Source of the DNA: Mycobacterium kyogaense
GTDB lineage: Bacteria; Actinomycetota; Actinomycetes; Mycobacteriales; Mycobacteriaceae
Reading direction: 5' to 3'
NCBI RefSeq assembly: GCF_003254575.1
Contig: NZ_QJUA01000005.1
Location: forward strand, 62,001-126,000
DNA length: 64,000 nt
This document shows, one piece after another, positions 17,648-26,574 of this stretch. A program made the translations under genes and the position numbers. Each line of letters starts with the position of its first letter. Positions within the stretch are counted from its first letter, which is position 1. The notes under the pieces are model-generated. The model was not told the origin of the DNA and ran no database searches. It saw nothing but the letters and a program-made list of their open reading frames with translations.

Positions 17648-18496
17648 GTGGCGATCGAAGAAATCCTCGACCTGGAGCAGATCGAGGTCAACATCTACCG
17701 CGGTGGTGTGTTCAGCCCGGAGTCGGGGTTCCTGCAGCGCACGTTCGGCGGGCATGTCGCCGGCCAATCCCTGGTGTCCGCGGTGCGCACCGTCGATCCC
17801 AAGTACCAGGTGCATTCGCTCCACGGCTACTTCCTGCGGGCCGGGGACGCGCGGTCACCCACGGTGTACACGGTCGAGCGGCTGCGTGACGGCGGCTCGT
17901 TCGTCACCCGCCGGGTGGCCGCGATCCAGCACGGGGAGACCATCTTCTCGATGTCGGCCTCGTTCCAGAGTGATCAGAGCGGCATCGAGCACCAGGACGC
18001 GATGCCGACCGCTCCGCCGCCGGACAACATGATCGACTTCAAGTCGGCGAGCAAGGTCTTCGACGACGCCAGCTTCCGCCAGTTCGACGAGTGGGACGTG
18101 AGAATCGTTCCCCGCGATCAGCTGACGTTGTTGCCTGGCAAGGCTTCTCAGCAGCAGGTGTGGTTCCGGCACCGGGACCCGCTGCCCGATGACTCGGTAC
18201 TGCACATCTGCGCCCTGGCCTACATGAGCGATCTGACGCTGTTGGGCTCGGCGCAGGTGAACTATCCCGACGAGCGCCAGCATCTGCAGGTCGCTTCGCT
18301 CGATCATGCGATGTGGTTCATGCGCCCCTTCCGCGCCGACGAGTGGCTGCTCTACGACCAGTCCTCGCCGTCGGCGTGCGGTGGGCGGTCGTTGACCCAG
18401 GGCAAGATCTTCAACCAGTACGGCGAGATGGTGGCCGCGGTCATGCAAGAGGGCCTGACCCGCTATCCGCGCGATTTCACCCGCGCGAAGACGTGA
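17648..18496 (+). CDS. tesB2: Acyl-CoA thioesterase II
   Basis: 282 residues, double-hotdog TesB family. Visible marks are [20 protein letters not shown] and [12 protein letters not shown] in the first hotdog, and [34 protein letters not shown] at the end, including the conserved Asp and Ser/Thr-Gln residues. It hydrolyses medium to long acyl-CoA. Why it sits between the two PLP-synthase subunits is unclear; the same order is known in M. tuberculosis (Rv2606c-Rv2605c-Rv2604c). Its stop overlaps the pdxT start (GTGA). Confidence 0.92.
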   Translation: MAIEEILDLEQIEVNIYRGGVFSPESGFLQRTFGGHVAGQSLVSAVRTVDPKYQVHSLHGYFLRAGDARSPTVYTVERLRDGGSFVTRRVAAIQHGETIFSMSASFQSDQSGIEHQDAMPTAPPPDNMIDFKSASKVFDDASFRQFDEWDVRIVPRDQLTLLPGKASQQQVWFRHRDPLPDDSVLHICALAYMSDLTLLGSAQVNYPDERQHLQVASLDHAMWFMRPFRADEWLLYDQSSPSACGGRSLTQGKIFNQYGEMVAAVMQEGLTRYPRDFTRAKT

Positions 18497-19080
18497 GCGC
18501 GCCCCGGGTCGGGGTGCTGGCGCTGCAGGGGGACACCCGCGAACACCTCGCTGCACTCCGCGAAGCCGGGGCCGACGCCTGCACGGTGCGACGTGTCGAC
18601 GAGTTGGCCCGCGTGGACGGCTTGGTGATTCCCGGCGGCGAGTCGACGACGATGAGCCATCTGCTGCGGGAGTTCGATCTGCTCGAGTCGCTGCGGGCCC
18701 GGCTGTCCGAGGGCATGCCGGCGTACGGTTCGTGTGCCGGGATGATCCTGCTGGCGACCGAGATCGCCGACGCGGGAGTGCCCGGCAGGGAGGCGCTGCC
18801 GCTGCATGGCATCGATATGACCGTGCGCCGCAACGCGTTCGGGCGCCAGGTCGATTCGTTCGAAGAGGACATCCCGTTCGACGGCTTGGAGGGAACCGTG
18901 CACGCGGTGTTCATCCGGGCCCCATGGGTGGAGCGAGTCGGCGCCGGAGTGGAGGTGCTCGCGTCCGCGGCTGGGCATCCGGTGGCTGTGCGTCAGGGCC
19001 GCACGCTCGCGACGGCGTTCCATCCGGAGGTCACCGGCGACCGGCGGGTCCACAAACTCTTCGTCGACTCGCTCTCTTAG
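18493..19080 (+). CDS. pdxT: Pyridoxal 5'-phosphate synthase, PdxT (glutaminase) subunit
   Basis: 195 residues from GTG 18493. Class I glutamine amidotransferase with nucleophile C81 (GSCAGM), and H177 and E179 (FHPEV). Also [12 protein letters not shown] and IPGGESTTM near the N-terminus, both PdxT signatures. It supplies ammonia from glutamine to PdxS. It is the last gene of the rightward block and ends just before a strong bidirectional hairpin. Confidence 0.94.
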   Translation: MSAPRVGVLALQGDTREHLAALREAGADACTVRRVDELARVDGLVIPGGESTTMSHLLREFDLLESLRARLSEGMPAYGSCAGMILLATEIADAGVPGREALPLHGIDMTVRRNAFGRQVDSFEEDIPFDGLEGTVHAVFIRAPWVERVGAGVEVLASAAGHPVAVRQGRTLATAFHPEVTGDRRVHKLFVDSLS

Positions 19081-19083
19081 CGG

Positions 19084-19128
19084 TTTCGGCGTGATTGTCG
19101 TCGCTCAGCGACGGCAATCACGCCGAAA
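19084..19128. terminator. Long hairpin between pdxT and the convergent permease
   Basis: TTTCGGCGTGATTG pairs perfectly with CAATCACGCCGAAA. The inner TCGTCGC and GCGACGG extend it to about 21 bp with one G-T pair, leaving a three-base TCA loop. The structure exactly fills the space between the two stop codons, so it can end transcription from both sides. No U-tract. Confidence 0.8.
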
Positions 19129-20790
19129 TCACGCCTGCGCGGGCAGGACGTGGTCGGCGACCTTGTCGGTGGACAGGCACAGCGAGCACACGAACCCATC
19201 GTGCGTCTCGCACTTCGCCATGTCGGGGCGCTCGTAATCGTGATGGCACACATGGCATTTGAGGTGCTCGCCGGACGGGTTGCCCAGCTCGTCGTACATC
19301 GGGAGATCGATGCCGTCGTCGGTGCGGCGCAAGTAGTACTTGCCACGGGTCGCCACGGCGAAGATGGGTGGTAGCACCAGGCCCAGGCCGATCGCGACCA
19401 GCGGTGAGTAGGGGCGGATCGCCTCGCCCAGGCCGCCGAAGAACGCCAGGATCGACACCCCGGCTGCAATCAGCATCGACCCGAAGCCGACCGGGTTGAT
19501 CGCGTACAGCATGCCGCGGCGGAACTCGGGGGCCTGCGGGGAGATCTTCAGCAGGTACTTGTTGATCACGATGTCCGAGGCCACCACGACGACCCAGGCC
19601 ATGCCGCAGTTGGCGTAGAACCCGAGGATGGTGTTGAGGAAGTCGAACATGTTGGCTTCCATCAGAATCAGCGCGATGAGCAGGTTGAAGCCGAGGAACA
19701 CGAGCCGACCGGGGTAGCGCTTGGTGACGCGGGTGAACGAATTGGTCCACGCCAGCGATCCGGAGTAGGCGTTGGTCACGTTGATCTTGATCTGGCTGAT
19801 CACGACCAGCACGACGGCCAGGGTCATCGCCAGCCAGCCGGGCAGGAAGTTCTCGTAGATCTCCAGGAACTGGTGCACGGGCTGATTGGCGACGCCCGCG
19901 CTGCCGGCGACGTTGGCGATCAAGTACACCGCGAGGAACAGCCCGACGATCTGCTTGATGGCGCCGAAGAACACCCAGCCCGGGCCGGCGAGGATCATCC
20001 AGGTCCACCAACTGCGGCTGTTCTCCGGCGTTTTCGGCGGCATGAAGCGCAGGTAGTCGATCTGTTCGGCGATCTGGGCGATCAGCGACAGGCAGACGCC
20101 CGCGGCCAGCAGTGTGTAGCCGAGGTTGAAACCCCCGTTGCCCTGCTCGCCCTGATAGGCGAAGAACTGGCTGACCGACTCGGGATGGCTGACGACGAGG
20201 TACACGAACGGTGCGACCATCAGGATGAGCCACAGCGGCGTCGTCCAGACCTGCAGTGTGGACAGCACTTTCATGCCGTAGATGACGAGCGGGAAAATGA
20301 TCAGCGTGGATACCGCATAGCCGATCCACACCGGAATGCCGAGCCCCAGTTGCAATCCCTGGGCCATGATCGATCCCTCGAGGGCGAAGAAGATGAACGT
20401 GAACGTCGCCATGATGACGTTGGTGACGACGGAGCCGTAATAGCCGAATCCGCTTCCGCGCGTGATGAGGTCGAGATCCATGTTGTAGCGCGCGGCGTAG
20501 TAGGCCAGCGGGAAGCCGGTCAGGAAGATCACGACGGCGAAGATCAGGATGCCCCACAGCGCGTTGGTGGTGCCGTAGGAAATGCCGATGTTGGCGCCGA
20601 TCGCGAAGTCGGCGAGGTAGGCGATGCCGCCGAGAGCGGAGATGCCGACCACCCTCGTGGACCACTTGCGGTAGCTGCGGGGAGCGAAGCGCAGCGTGTA
20701 GTCCTCGAGGGTTTCTTTGGTGGCAGTCAGCCGGTCGAGGTCGGCATCGGGTGCGGCGTTGCGCACGTCATCGCCGATTTCCTGGGTCAT
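19129..20790 (-). CDS. NCS1-family purine/cytosine-type permease with cysteine-rich C-terminal tail
   Basis: 553 residues. The body (~45-480) has about twelve hydrophobic segments and NCS1-like features such as GGIAYLADFAIGANIGISYGT and the helix run ending at a FLNTILGFYANCGMAWVVVVASD block. NCS1 proteins import nucleobases, hydantoins, allantoin or thiamine with Na+ or H+. The last ~45 residues are unusual: C512-x2-C515-x11-C527-x7-C535-x2-C538 with several His nearby, resembling a small zinc-binding or redox module after the membrane domain. The substrate is not predictable. It lies alone, with its 5' end facing the acyl-CoA dehydrogenase stop. Confidence 0.85.
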   Translation of the reverse strand: MTQEIGDDVRNAAPDADLDRLTATKETLEDYTLRFAPRSYRKWSTRVVGISALGGIAYLADFAIGANIGISYGTTNALWGILIFAVVIFLTGFPLAYYAARYNMDLDLITRGSGFGYYGSVVTNVIMATFTFIFFALEGSIMAQGLQLGLGIPVWIGYAVSTLIIFPLVIYGMKVLSTLQVWTTPLWLILMVAPFVYLVVSHPESVSQFFAYQGEQGNGGFNLGYTLLAAGVCLSLIAQIAEQIDYLRFMPPKTPENSRSWWTWMILAGPGWVFFGAIKQIVGLFLAVYLIANVAGSAGVANQPVHQFLEIYENFLPGWLAMTLAVVLVVISQIKINVTNAYSGSLAWTNSFTRVTKRYPGRLVFLGFNLLIALILMEANMFDFLNTILGFYANCGMAWVVVVASDIVINKYLLKISPQAPEFRRGMLYAINPVGFGSMLIAAGVSILAFFGGLGEAIRPYSPLVAIGLGLVLPPIFAVATRGKYYLRRTDDGIDLPMYDELGNPSGEHLKCHVCHHDYERPDMAKCETHDGFVCSLCLSTDKVADHVLPAQA

Positions 20791-20835
20791 TCGGCAAAGC
20801 TAGGACTGCCCTGTTTCGCCGACGTTGCGCTCGTG

Positions 20836-22047
20836 TTAGCGAATGGGGAGCCCGGTGATCGCGCGCGCCATCACCAGGCGTTGGATCTCGCTGGTGCCTT
20901 CGAAGATCGTGAAGATCTTGGCGTCGCGGTGCATCCGCTCCACCGGGTATTCGCGGGTGTAGCCGTTGCCGCCCAGGATCTGGATCGCCTCGTCGGTGAC
21001 GTAGACGGCGGCCTCGCTGGCCACCAGCTTGGCCATCGAGCCTTCGGCGGAATCGAAGGCTTTGCCATTGCGGGCCATCCAGCCGGCGCGGTACACCAGC
21101 AGCCGGGCGGCGTCGATGCGGGCCTTCATGTCGGCCAATTTGAATGCGACAGCCTGGAATTCGCCGATCTTGCGGCCGAACTGCTCGCGTTCGGTGGCGT
21201 AGTCGCGGGCGTACTCGTAGGCGGCGCGTGCCACGCCGACGGCCATGGCGCCGACGGTCGGGCGGGTGCGCTCGAAGGTTGCCATCGCGGCCTGGCCGGC
21301 GGCCTTCTTGCCGTCGCGCACCTTGGCGATGCGGGCGTCGAACTTCTCCTTGCCGCCCACGATCAGCCGGCCGGGGATGCGGACGTCGTCGAGTACCACC
21401 TCGGCCGTGTGCGAGGCGCGGATGCCGTGCTTGAGGAACTTCTGGCCCTGGCTGAGGCCCGCGGTGCCGGGCGGGATGATGAACGATGCCTGCCCGCGGG
21501 TGCCCAACTCGGGATGCACCGAGGCGACAACGACGTGCACGTTGGCGATGCCGCCGTTGGTGGCCCATGTCTTGGTGCCATTGAGCACCCACTCGTCGGT
21601 GGCCTCGTCGTAGCGGGCGCGGGTCAGGATCGAGCCGACGTCGGAGCCGGCGTTGGGCTCGGACGAACAGAACGCCGCGACCTTGGGATCGTCGACGGAG
21701 CCGAACATCTGGGGCACCCATTCGCCGACCTGCTCGGGAGTGCCGTTCGCGGCGACGGAGGCCGCGGCCAGGCCGGTGCCGAGGATCGACAGCGCGATGC
21801 CGGCGTCACCCCAGAACAGTTCCTCGAACGCGACGATCATGCCCAGCCCGCTGGGTTCGGCAGCCTGCTCGGCGAAGAACTCCACGGAGTACAGCCCCAC
21901 CTTGGCGGCTTCCTGGATGATCGGCCACGGGGTTTCCTCGCGCTCGTCCCACTCCGCGGCGGCGGGGCGGACGACGTCGTTGGCAAACTCGTGGACCCAC
22001 TTCTGCACGTCGAGCAGGTCCGAGGACAACTCCAGGGAGAACGTCAT
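20836..22047 (-). CDS. Acyl-CoA dehydrogenase
   Basis: 403 residues, full length for the family. FAD and substrate signatures include CSSEPNAGSDVGSI, the middle-domain KTWATNGGIANVHVVVA, and the C-terminal ILGGNGYTREYPVERMHRDAKIFTIFEGTSEIQ. The catalytic glutamate would be E383 in FEGT. It oxidises an acyl-CoA at the alpha-beta bond and passes electrons to ETF; chain-length preference is unknown. The start is ATG 22047. No Shine-Dalgarno sequence is visible, and a TAAGAT -10-like box ends eight bases upstream, suggesting a leaderless or very short-leader mRNA. A perfect palindrome covers that promoter. Confidence 0.9.
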   Translation of the reverse strand: MTFSLELSSDLLDVQKWVHEFANDVVRPAAAEWDEREETPWPIIQEAAKVGLYSVEFFAEQAAEPSGLGMIVAFEELFWGDAGIALSILGTGLAAASVAANGTPEQVGEWVPQMFGSVDDPKVAAFCSSEPNAGSDVGSILTRARYDEATDEWVLNGTKTWATNGGIANVHVVVASVHPELGTRGQASFIIPPGTAGLSQGQKFLKHGIRASHTAEVVLDDVRIPGRLIVGGKEKFDARIAKVRDGKKAAGQAAMATFERTRPTVGAMAVGVARAAYEYARDYATEREQFGRKIGEFQAVAFKLADMKARIDAARLLVYRAGWMARNGKAFDSAEGSMAKLVASEAAVYVTDEAIQILGGNGYTREYPVERMHRDAKIFTIFEGTSEIQRLVMARAITGLPIR

Positions 22048-22057
22048 GCAACGGGAT

Positions 22058-22073
22058 CTTACTCCGGAGTAAG
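22058..22073 (-). promoter_or_regulatory. Perfect 16-bp palindrome: candidate operator over the acyl-CoA dehydrogenase promoter
   Basis: CTTACTCCGGAGTAAG is perfectly self-complementary. It starts 11 bp upstream of the dehydrogenase ATG and overlaps a TAAGAT -10-like hexamer (22061-22056 on the minus strand) and the stop codon of the upstream hydrolase gene. The TTACTnnnnAGTAA layout is typical of TetR-family sites on fatty-acid genes, but the binding protein is not identifiable. Confidence 0.55.
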
Positions 22074-23810
22074 AATCGCAGATAGGGACTGTGTTTCAGC
22101 TAACACGGGGATGAGCAGCCGTGATGCGGAGTGCACCGTGTTGAGGCTGCTGGTGCCGACGCTGGCGTGGCGGAAGTTCATGATCGCCGGCGTCTGCGGA
22201 TTCTGGTCGTCACTGGTGAGCACCAGCTCGAGGCGGTGGCCCGCCGCGACGCGACGGGCGTTGGCGACCAGGGGAATGCGATAGACGACCACATCACCGA
22301 CAGGCACCGCCACCGCGCGGTCGCACCGCAGCACGGGCGCCCCGTCGCGGCTCTGCGCCTCGTCGACCGTGCGAAGGCCGGCGCGCAGCCACCCGGCTGT
22401 CACCTCGGTGACGCCTCCGTCGGGGGCCACGTCGCGCAGCGTGGCCAGCCACGCGGTGTCGGTCGCGGTGGCCGCGGCATGCAGCCGCAGCTCGATGTGG
22501 CCGACGATGTCGAGTGCGGCAGGCAGCGGATCGGTGGTCCACGTGAGCGCGACGGGCGGATCGATCGGGCTCGACGTGACGCGGTTCAGGCCGGCGCCCA
22601 GCGTGAGGTACTCCCTCGTGCCGGGTGCGTCCTCGTCCTCGGAGAGCGCGCCGTCCGCACGCAAGGCGAACTCCCGATAGTCCGCGCGCGGCGGCCAGCT
22701 GCCGCTGGTGTGCCAACCGTCGGCGCCCGGCAGGACGTAGCGCACGGGTGGGCCGTCCATGATTCCGGTGTCGGCGCCCTTGAGCCAGTGGTCGTACCAG
22801 GCAAGCGCTTCGGTGTGCAGGCTCTCCCACGGCCAGGTCAGGCCGTATCGGCCCAGCATCGCCATTCGCACATTCGGGTTGTGTTGCAACGCTTTCCACG
22901 CGGTGAACGTGGAGGGCAGGTGTAGTGGCACGTTCTCCCAGTCGCAGCCGAGGTAGACGGGGATCTCGACGTTGCTCAGCAGCGGCAGCAGATTGCGCTC
23001 CTCCCACCACTCGTCACGCAGAGGGTGTCTGACCATCGTGTCGAGCCACAGGTCGTCCCACGGGTGCGGTTGATGCGGCACTTTGAGGAGCTGGCGCATC
23101 ATCGTGACGGCCGCCTCGCCGTTCATCGTGGCGAACTTCGCGTGCACCTGGGGGAGGTTCAGGATGCGGCGGGCCACCGCCAGCGCAGGGTTGCGCCGCC
23201 AGAACGCATCGCTGCGGTCGGAGGTCAGTCCCATCATCGCCAGGAACGGCGTGATGAACGACGAACTCGCCAGGCCGTGGTGCGACGCCGCCTCGTAGAG
23301 ATCGGCGGTCGCGGCGACGGGGAAGATCGCGCGCAGGTGCGGCGGCCGCTCGACGGCGGCCTCCAGCTGGGTCATCGCGAAGTAACTGATGCCGATCATG
23401 CCGACGTTGCCGTCGCACCACGGTTGGGCGGCCGCCCACTCGACCAGGTCGTACATGTCGTGTCGTTCCTGGGCGTCCATGAAGCCGAACACCCCGCCCG
23501 AGCCGCCGGTGCCACGCACATTGGCGATCACGTGCACGTAGCCGCGGGGCACCCAGAAGTCCGTCGCGCCCGCCTCGATGAAACCGGCGGGCGCGCCGAG
23601 GTCCTGCATCTGCCTGGGGTAGGGCGACGCGGCGATGAGTGCCGGGAACCGGCCGTCCTCACGAGGGAGGTGTACGTCAGCCATCAGGTCGACGCCGTCG
23701 CGCAGCGCGACGCGCTGGTTGATCAGGTGTCTGATGCCGAAGCTCGGCCGGCTCAGGTTGCGGTAGTCGCGCCCGGTGTCCTGAGGTCCGTTGAGCCGTC
23801 GTTCCGTCAT
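22059..23810 (-). CDS. CocE/NonD family hydrolase (X-Pro dipeptidyl-peptidase S15 type)
   Basis: 583 residues from ATG 23810; the longer open frame beyond it runs antisense to the TetR gene. An alpha/beta-hydrolase domain (~35-330) has the nucleophile elbow GISYFAMTQ. The oxyanion-region block RGYVHVIANVRGTGGSGG and the VEWAAAQPWCDGNVGM segment are both standard in CocE/NonD enzymes. The C-terminal ~200 residues form the S15-type jelly-roll. Members cleave esters or amides; the substrate here is unknown. The gene is divergent from the TetR gene across an operator-like palindrome and runs into the acyl-CoA dehydrogenase, 11 bp away. Confidence 0.88.
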   Translation of the reverse strand: MTERRLNGPQDTGRDYRNLSRPSFGIRHLINQRVALRDGVDLMADVHLPREDGRFPALIAASPYPRQMQDLGAPAGFIEAGATDFWVPRGYVHVIANVRGTGGSGGVFGFMDAQERHDMYDLVEWAAAQPWCDGNVGMIGISYFAMTQLEAAVERPPHLRAIFPVAATADLYEAASHHGLASSSFITPFLAMMGLTSDRSDAFWRRNPALAVARRILNLPQVHAKFATMNGEAAVTMMRQLLKVPHQPHPWDDLWLDTMVRHPLRDEWWEERNLLPLLSNVEIPVYLGCDWENVPLHLPSTFTAWKALQHNPNVRMAMLGRYGLTWPWESLHTEALAWYDHWLKGADTGIMDGPPVRYVLPGADGWHTSGSWPPRADYREFALRADGALSEDEDAPGTREYLTLGAGLNRVTSSPIDPPVALTWTTDPLPAALDIVGHIELRLHAAATATDTAWLATLRDVAPDGGVTEVTAGWLRAGLRTVDEAQSRDGAPVLRCDRAVAVPVGDVVVYRIPLVANARRVAAGHRLELVLTSDDQNPQTPAIMNFRHASVGTSSLNTVHSASRLLIPVLAETQSLSAILTPE

Positions 23811-23853
23811 AGTTTCACGGTATGGTGAAACTAATTTCAACGCAAGGTGAAAC
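23811..23853. promoter_or_regulatory. Candidate TetR operator: one inverted pair plus an extra half-site
   Basis: AGTTTCAC-n6-GTGAAACT (23811-23832) is a perfect inverted repeat with 8-bp arms, touching the start codon of the hydrolase gene. A third copy, GTGAAACT, lies at 23846-23853 just before the TetR start. Position in the 45-bp gap between the divergent genes points to autoregulation and control of the hydrolase. Confidence 0.65.
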
Positions 23854-23855
23854 TC

Positions 23856-24464
23856 ATGCGTACGATGCTCACCGTGTCGACCGTCCCGGGGCCCCGTGAT
23901 GAACGTGGTGTGCTCGCTGCGCGCATCCTGACCGCGGCTCGGGAAGCGTTCGCCGACACCGGGTACGCCGGCACCACGATCCGGTCCGTCGCGCGGAGCG
24001 CCGACGTGGATCCGGCGCTGGTCTACCACTATTTCGGGTCCAAGGAGGCCCTGCTCGACGCCGCGACTGATCCGCCGCAGCGCTGGCTGGACGGGGTGGC
24101 CGCGACCTGGGCGACGCCGGTCGACCGGTTGGGGGAGGCGCTGATCCGGCTGATGCTCGGCGCGTGGGCCGACGACGAGATCGGCCCGGTGTTACGGGCG
24201 ATCCTGCAGACCGCGGCGCACGAGGCGACCACCCGCGAGAAGTTGCGCCGCGTGGTGGAGAGCAGCCTGCTGGGGGTGTCGCAACTCGGAGACGACGACG
24301 CCGATCGCCTGACGCGCAGCGGGCTGATCTCTTCGCAGCTGATGGGCTTGGCGATGGTCCGATACGTCTGGCGCATCGAACCCGTCGCATCGATGACCGA
24401 CGACGCGCTGGTGGCCGCGGTGGCACCCACGCTGCAGCGCTACATCGAGCACGACCTGGGGTGA
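23856..24464 (+). CDS. TetR-family transcriptional regulator
   Basis: 202 residues from ATG 23856, chosen for AAGGTGA five bases upstream; GTG 23847 and ATG 23865 are alternatives. The N-terminal helix-turn-helix (~18-62) has AREAFADTGYAGTTIRSVARSADVDPALVYHYFGSKEALL. The C-terminal ligand domain resembles the tetracyclin_R-like group (RLMLGAWADDEIGPVLRAIL). It probably represses itself and the divergent CocE/NonD hydrolase. The inducer is unknown. Its 3' end is 86 bp before yebC. Confidence 0.88.
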   Translation: MRTMLTVSTVPGPRDERGVLAARILTAAREAFADTGYAGTTIRSVARSADVDPALVYHYFGSKEALLDAATDPPQRWLDGVAATWATPVDRLGEALIRLMLGAWADDEIGPVLRAILQTAAHEATTREKLRRVVESSLLGVSQLGDDDADRLTRSGLISSQLMGLAMVRYVWRIEPVASMTDDALVAAVAPTLQRYIEHDLG

Positions 24465-24550
24465 CGGGCACGTAGACTGGTCCATCGGACTTCTACGTAG
24501 GTCGACGTGACAGTCGATGTGAGTGTCGGTGTGAAAGAGGTAGCGAGCAG

Positions 24551-25306
24551 ATGAGCGGCCATTCCAAGTGGGCCACCACAAAGCACAAGAAGGCCGTGAT
24601 CGACGCACGTCGCGGCAAGAACTTCGCCAAGCTGATCAAGAACATCGAGGTCGCGGCGCGGACCGGCGGCGGCGATCCGGGCGGCAACCCGACCCTCTAC
24701 GACGCCATCCAGAAGGCCAAGAAGAACTCGGTGCCCAACGACAACATCGAGCGCGCCCGCAAGCGCGGCGCCGGCGAGGAAGCCGGTGGTGCGGACTGGC
24801 AGACCATCACCTATGAGGGCTATGGCCCCAACGGTGTCGCCGTGCTGGTCGAATGTCTGACCGACAACCGCAACCGGGCCGCCGGTGAGGTCCGGGTCGC
24901 GATGACCCGCAACGGCGGCAACATGGCCGATCCGGGTTCGGTGTCCTATCTGTTCACCCGCAAGGGTGTGGTGACGCTGGAGAAGAACGCGCTGACCGAG
25001 GACGATGTCCTGGCCGCCGTGCTCGACGCCGGCGCCGAGGACGTCAACGACCTGGGCGACAGCTTCGAGATCATCTCCGAACCGACGGATCTGGTCGCGG
25101 TGCGGACGGCGCTGCAGGACGCGGGTATCGACTACGAGTCCGCCGAGGCCACGTTCCAGCCGTCGGTGAGCGTCCCGGTCGACCTCGAGGGTGCCCGCAA
25201 GGTGCTCAAGCTCGTCGATGCGCTCGAAGACAGTGACGACGTGCAGGACGTCTACACCAACATCGACATCCCCGACGACGTCGCGGCCGCGCTCGACGAG
25301 GAGTGA
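24551..25306 (+). CDS. YebC/PmpR-family translational or transcriptional regulator
   Basis: 251 residues, starting [37 protein letters not shown], the invariant N-terminus of YebC/TACO1 proteins, with [31 protein letters not shown] following. The acidic C-terminus is typical. Family members act as DNA-binding regulators or help ribosomes through proline stretches. That second role is of interest in a genome that encodes the proline-rich repeat protein at 3563, but the link is speculative. Its counterpart is Rv2603c, which in M. tuberculosis also lies between pdxT and ruvC. Confidence 0.92.
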   Translation: MSGHSKWATTKHKKAVIDARRGKNFAKLIKNIEVAARTGGGDPGGNPTLYDAIQKAKKNSVPNDNIERARKRGAGEEAGGADWQTITYEGYGPNGVAVLVECLTDNRNRAAGEVRVAMTRNGGNMADPGSVSYLFTRKGVVTLEKNALTEDDVLAAVLDAGAEDVNDLGDSFEIISEPTDLVAVRTALQDAGIDYESAEATFQPSVSVPVDLEGARKVLKLVDALEDSDDVQDVYTNIDIPDDVAAALDEE

Positions 25307-25379
25307 CCGACCGCGCCGGCCGGCGATCGCCCGTTGCCGTTCCGTCTGGACGGTCAGCCACCGTTCGAGAGGTACGCGG

Positions 25380-26519
25380 ATGAAGTGCGTCGTCGTCGGA
25401 GCCGGCGCCTGGGGTCTCCCGGCCGCGGCCGAGTTGTCCAGGCGTGGCCATCGGGTCACGTTGATCGACCGGCACGGGGTGGCCAACCGGCTCTCCTCGT
25501 CGGTGGGACCCACTCGTCTGTGGCGGCTCGCTGATCCCGACCCGGCGCGCGTTCGGCTCGCGGTCCGCGGTGTCGAGGCCATGCGCAGGGTCGCTGACCG
25601 TTCCGGTGTGACGGTGTTCCTCGAGCGTGGACTCCTGTGGCGCGACGATGTGTCACTGCCCGCGCTGACCGCCACGATGCAGGCACTCGACATCGATCAC
25701 ACCGTTGTGGCGGCGGCCGACGTCGCGCGCTTCTTCCCGTCGCTGCGCAGCGACGGTCGATCGGCGGTGTGGCAACCCGAGGCGGGGGTGGTCCTGGCCG
25801 CCGAGTCGCTCAGGGCGCAGCGTCAACTCTTCGAAAACGGCGTTGAGTCAACACTTCTGACGCGGTCGGTGGCGTCGGTGGAGCCGGATGCGCGGGTCGT
25901 GCTCGACGATGGGACGGTGCTGGCGGCCGACGCGGTCGTCGTCGCACCCGGTCCCGGTGCCGGTGCCCTCCTCGGTGGACTCGGCATCGATCTCGTCCTG
26001 CATCCCTACCTCGAGCAGGTGGTGCACTTCGGCGAGCGCGGCCGGCCGGATGCTGCCGACGACCTACCGTGTCTCTTCGACGGTCCCTCTCACGAGCGTC
26101 CGGGCATCTATGCGATGCCGACCCCGGGCGTCGGCTACAAGGTCGGTCTGGACCGCCCGTTGCGCGACTACGTCGAAAGCGACGACGACCGGACCCCGGA
26201 CCCCGGCCGGACCGAGACCATCCGGCAACGCGTCGCCGCGGACATCGGCGCGGTGACACCGACCGTGCTGGACGCCCAGGTCTGCTCGTGGACCGACTCG
26301 CCGGACGGGCGGTTCGTGATCGACAGGCTGGACGGGGGAGTCGTCATCGCGTGCGGCGATTCCGGTGAGGGGTTCAAGTACTCGGCGTTGATGGGTGAGG
26401 TGCTCGCCGACCTCGCCGAGGGGCGCACGCCCGACGACGACGTCGCCGCCTTCTCGTCGGCCCGTTTCGCCGGCGGCATGCCCACCCGCGACGGACCCCA
26501 CGCACTCGGCCGACACTGA
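25380..26519 (+). CDS. FAD-dependent oxidoreductase, sarcosine-oxidase-like
   Basis: 379 residues from ATG 25380 with GAGAGG upstream. The N-terminal dinucleotide-binding motif is VVVGAGAWGLPAAAELSRRGH. DAO-family marks are SSSVGPTRLWRLAD near the start and SPDGRFVIDRL followed by GGVVIACGDSGEGFKYSALMG at the C-terminus, as in monomeric sarcosine oxidase and N-methyltryptophan oxidase. It would oxidise a secondary or primary amine, releasing an aldehyde and hydrogen peroxide. It lies 159 bp before the XRE-cupin regulator of the polyamine uptake genes and may supply another amine-oxidising step. Confidence 0.85.
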   Translation: MKCVVVGAGAWGLPAAAELSRRGHRVTLIDRHGVANRLSSSVGPTRLWRLADPDPARVRLAVRGVEAMRRVADRSGVTVFLERGLLWRDDVSLPALTATMQALDIDHTVVAAADVARFFPSLRSDGRSAVWQPEAGVVLAAESLRAQRQLFENGVESTLLTRSVASVEPDARVVLDDGTVLAADAVVVAPGPGAGALLGGLGIDLVLHPYLEQVVHFGERGRPDAADDLPCLFDGPSHERPGIYAMPTPGVGYKVGLDRPLRDYVESDDDRTPDPGRTETIRQRVAADIGAVTPTVLDAQVCSWTDSPDGRFVIDRLDGGVVIACGDSGEGFKYSALMGEVLADLAEGRTPDDDVAAFSSARFAGGMPTRDGPHALGRH

Positions 26520-26574
26520 CTTCCACCATTCATGTGACTCAGGTCACAATCTACCTGCACGTGTGATCCACGCC

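Noticed and set aside
19873..22284. An 803-residue open frame on the plus strand
   Set aside because: It is antisense to the permease and acyl-CoA dehydrogenase, whose protein motifs are clear. The plus-strand product has no recognisable domain.
23811..24029. Longer N-terminus for the CocE/NonD hydrolase (start at 24029)
   Set aside because: The extra 73 residues are antisense to the TetR helix-turn-helix and lack family similarity. ATG 23810 begins the normal protein.
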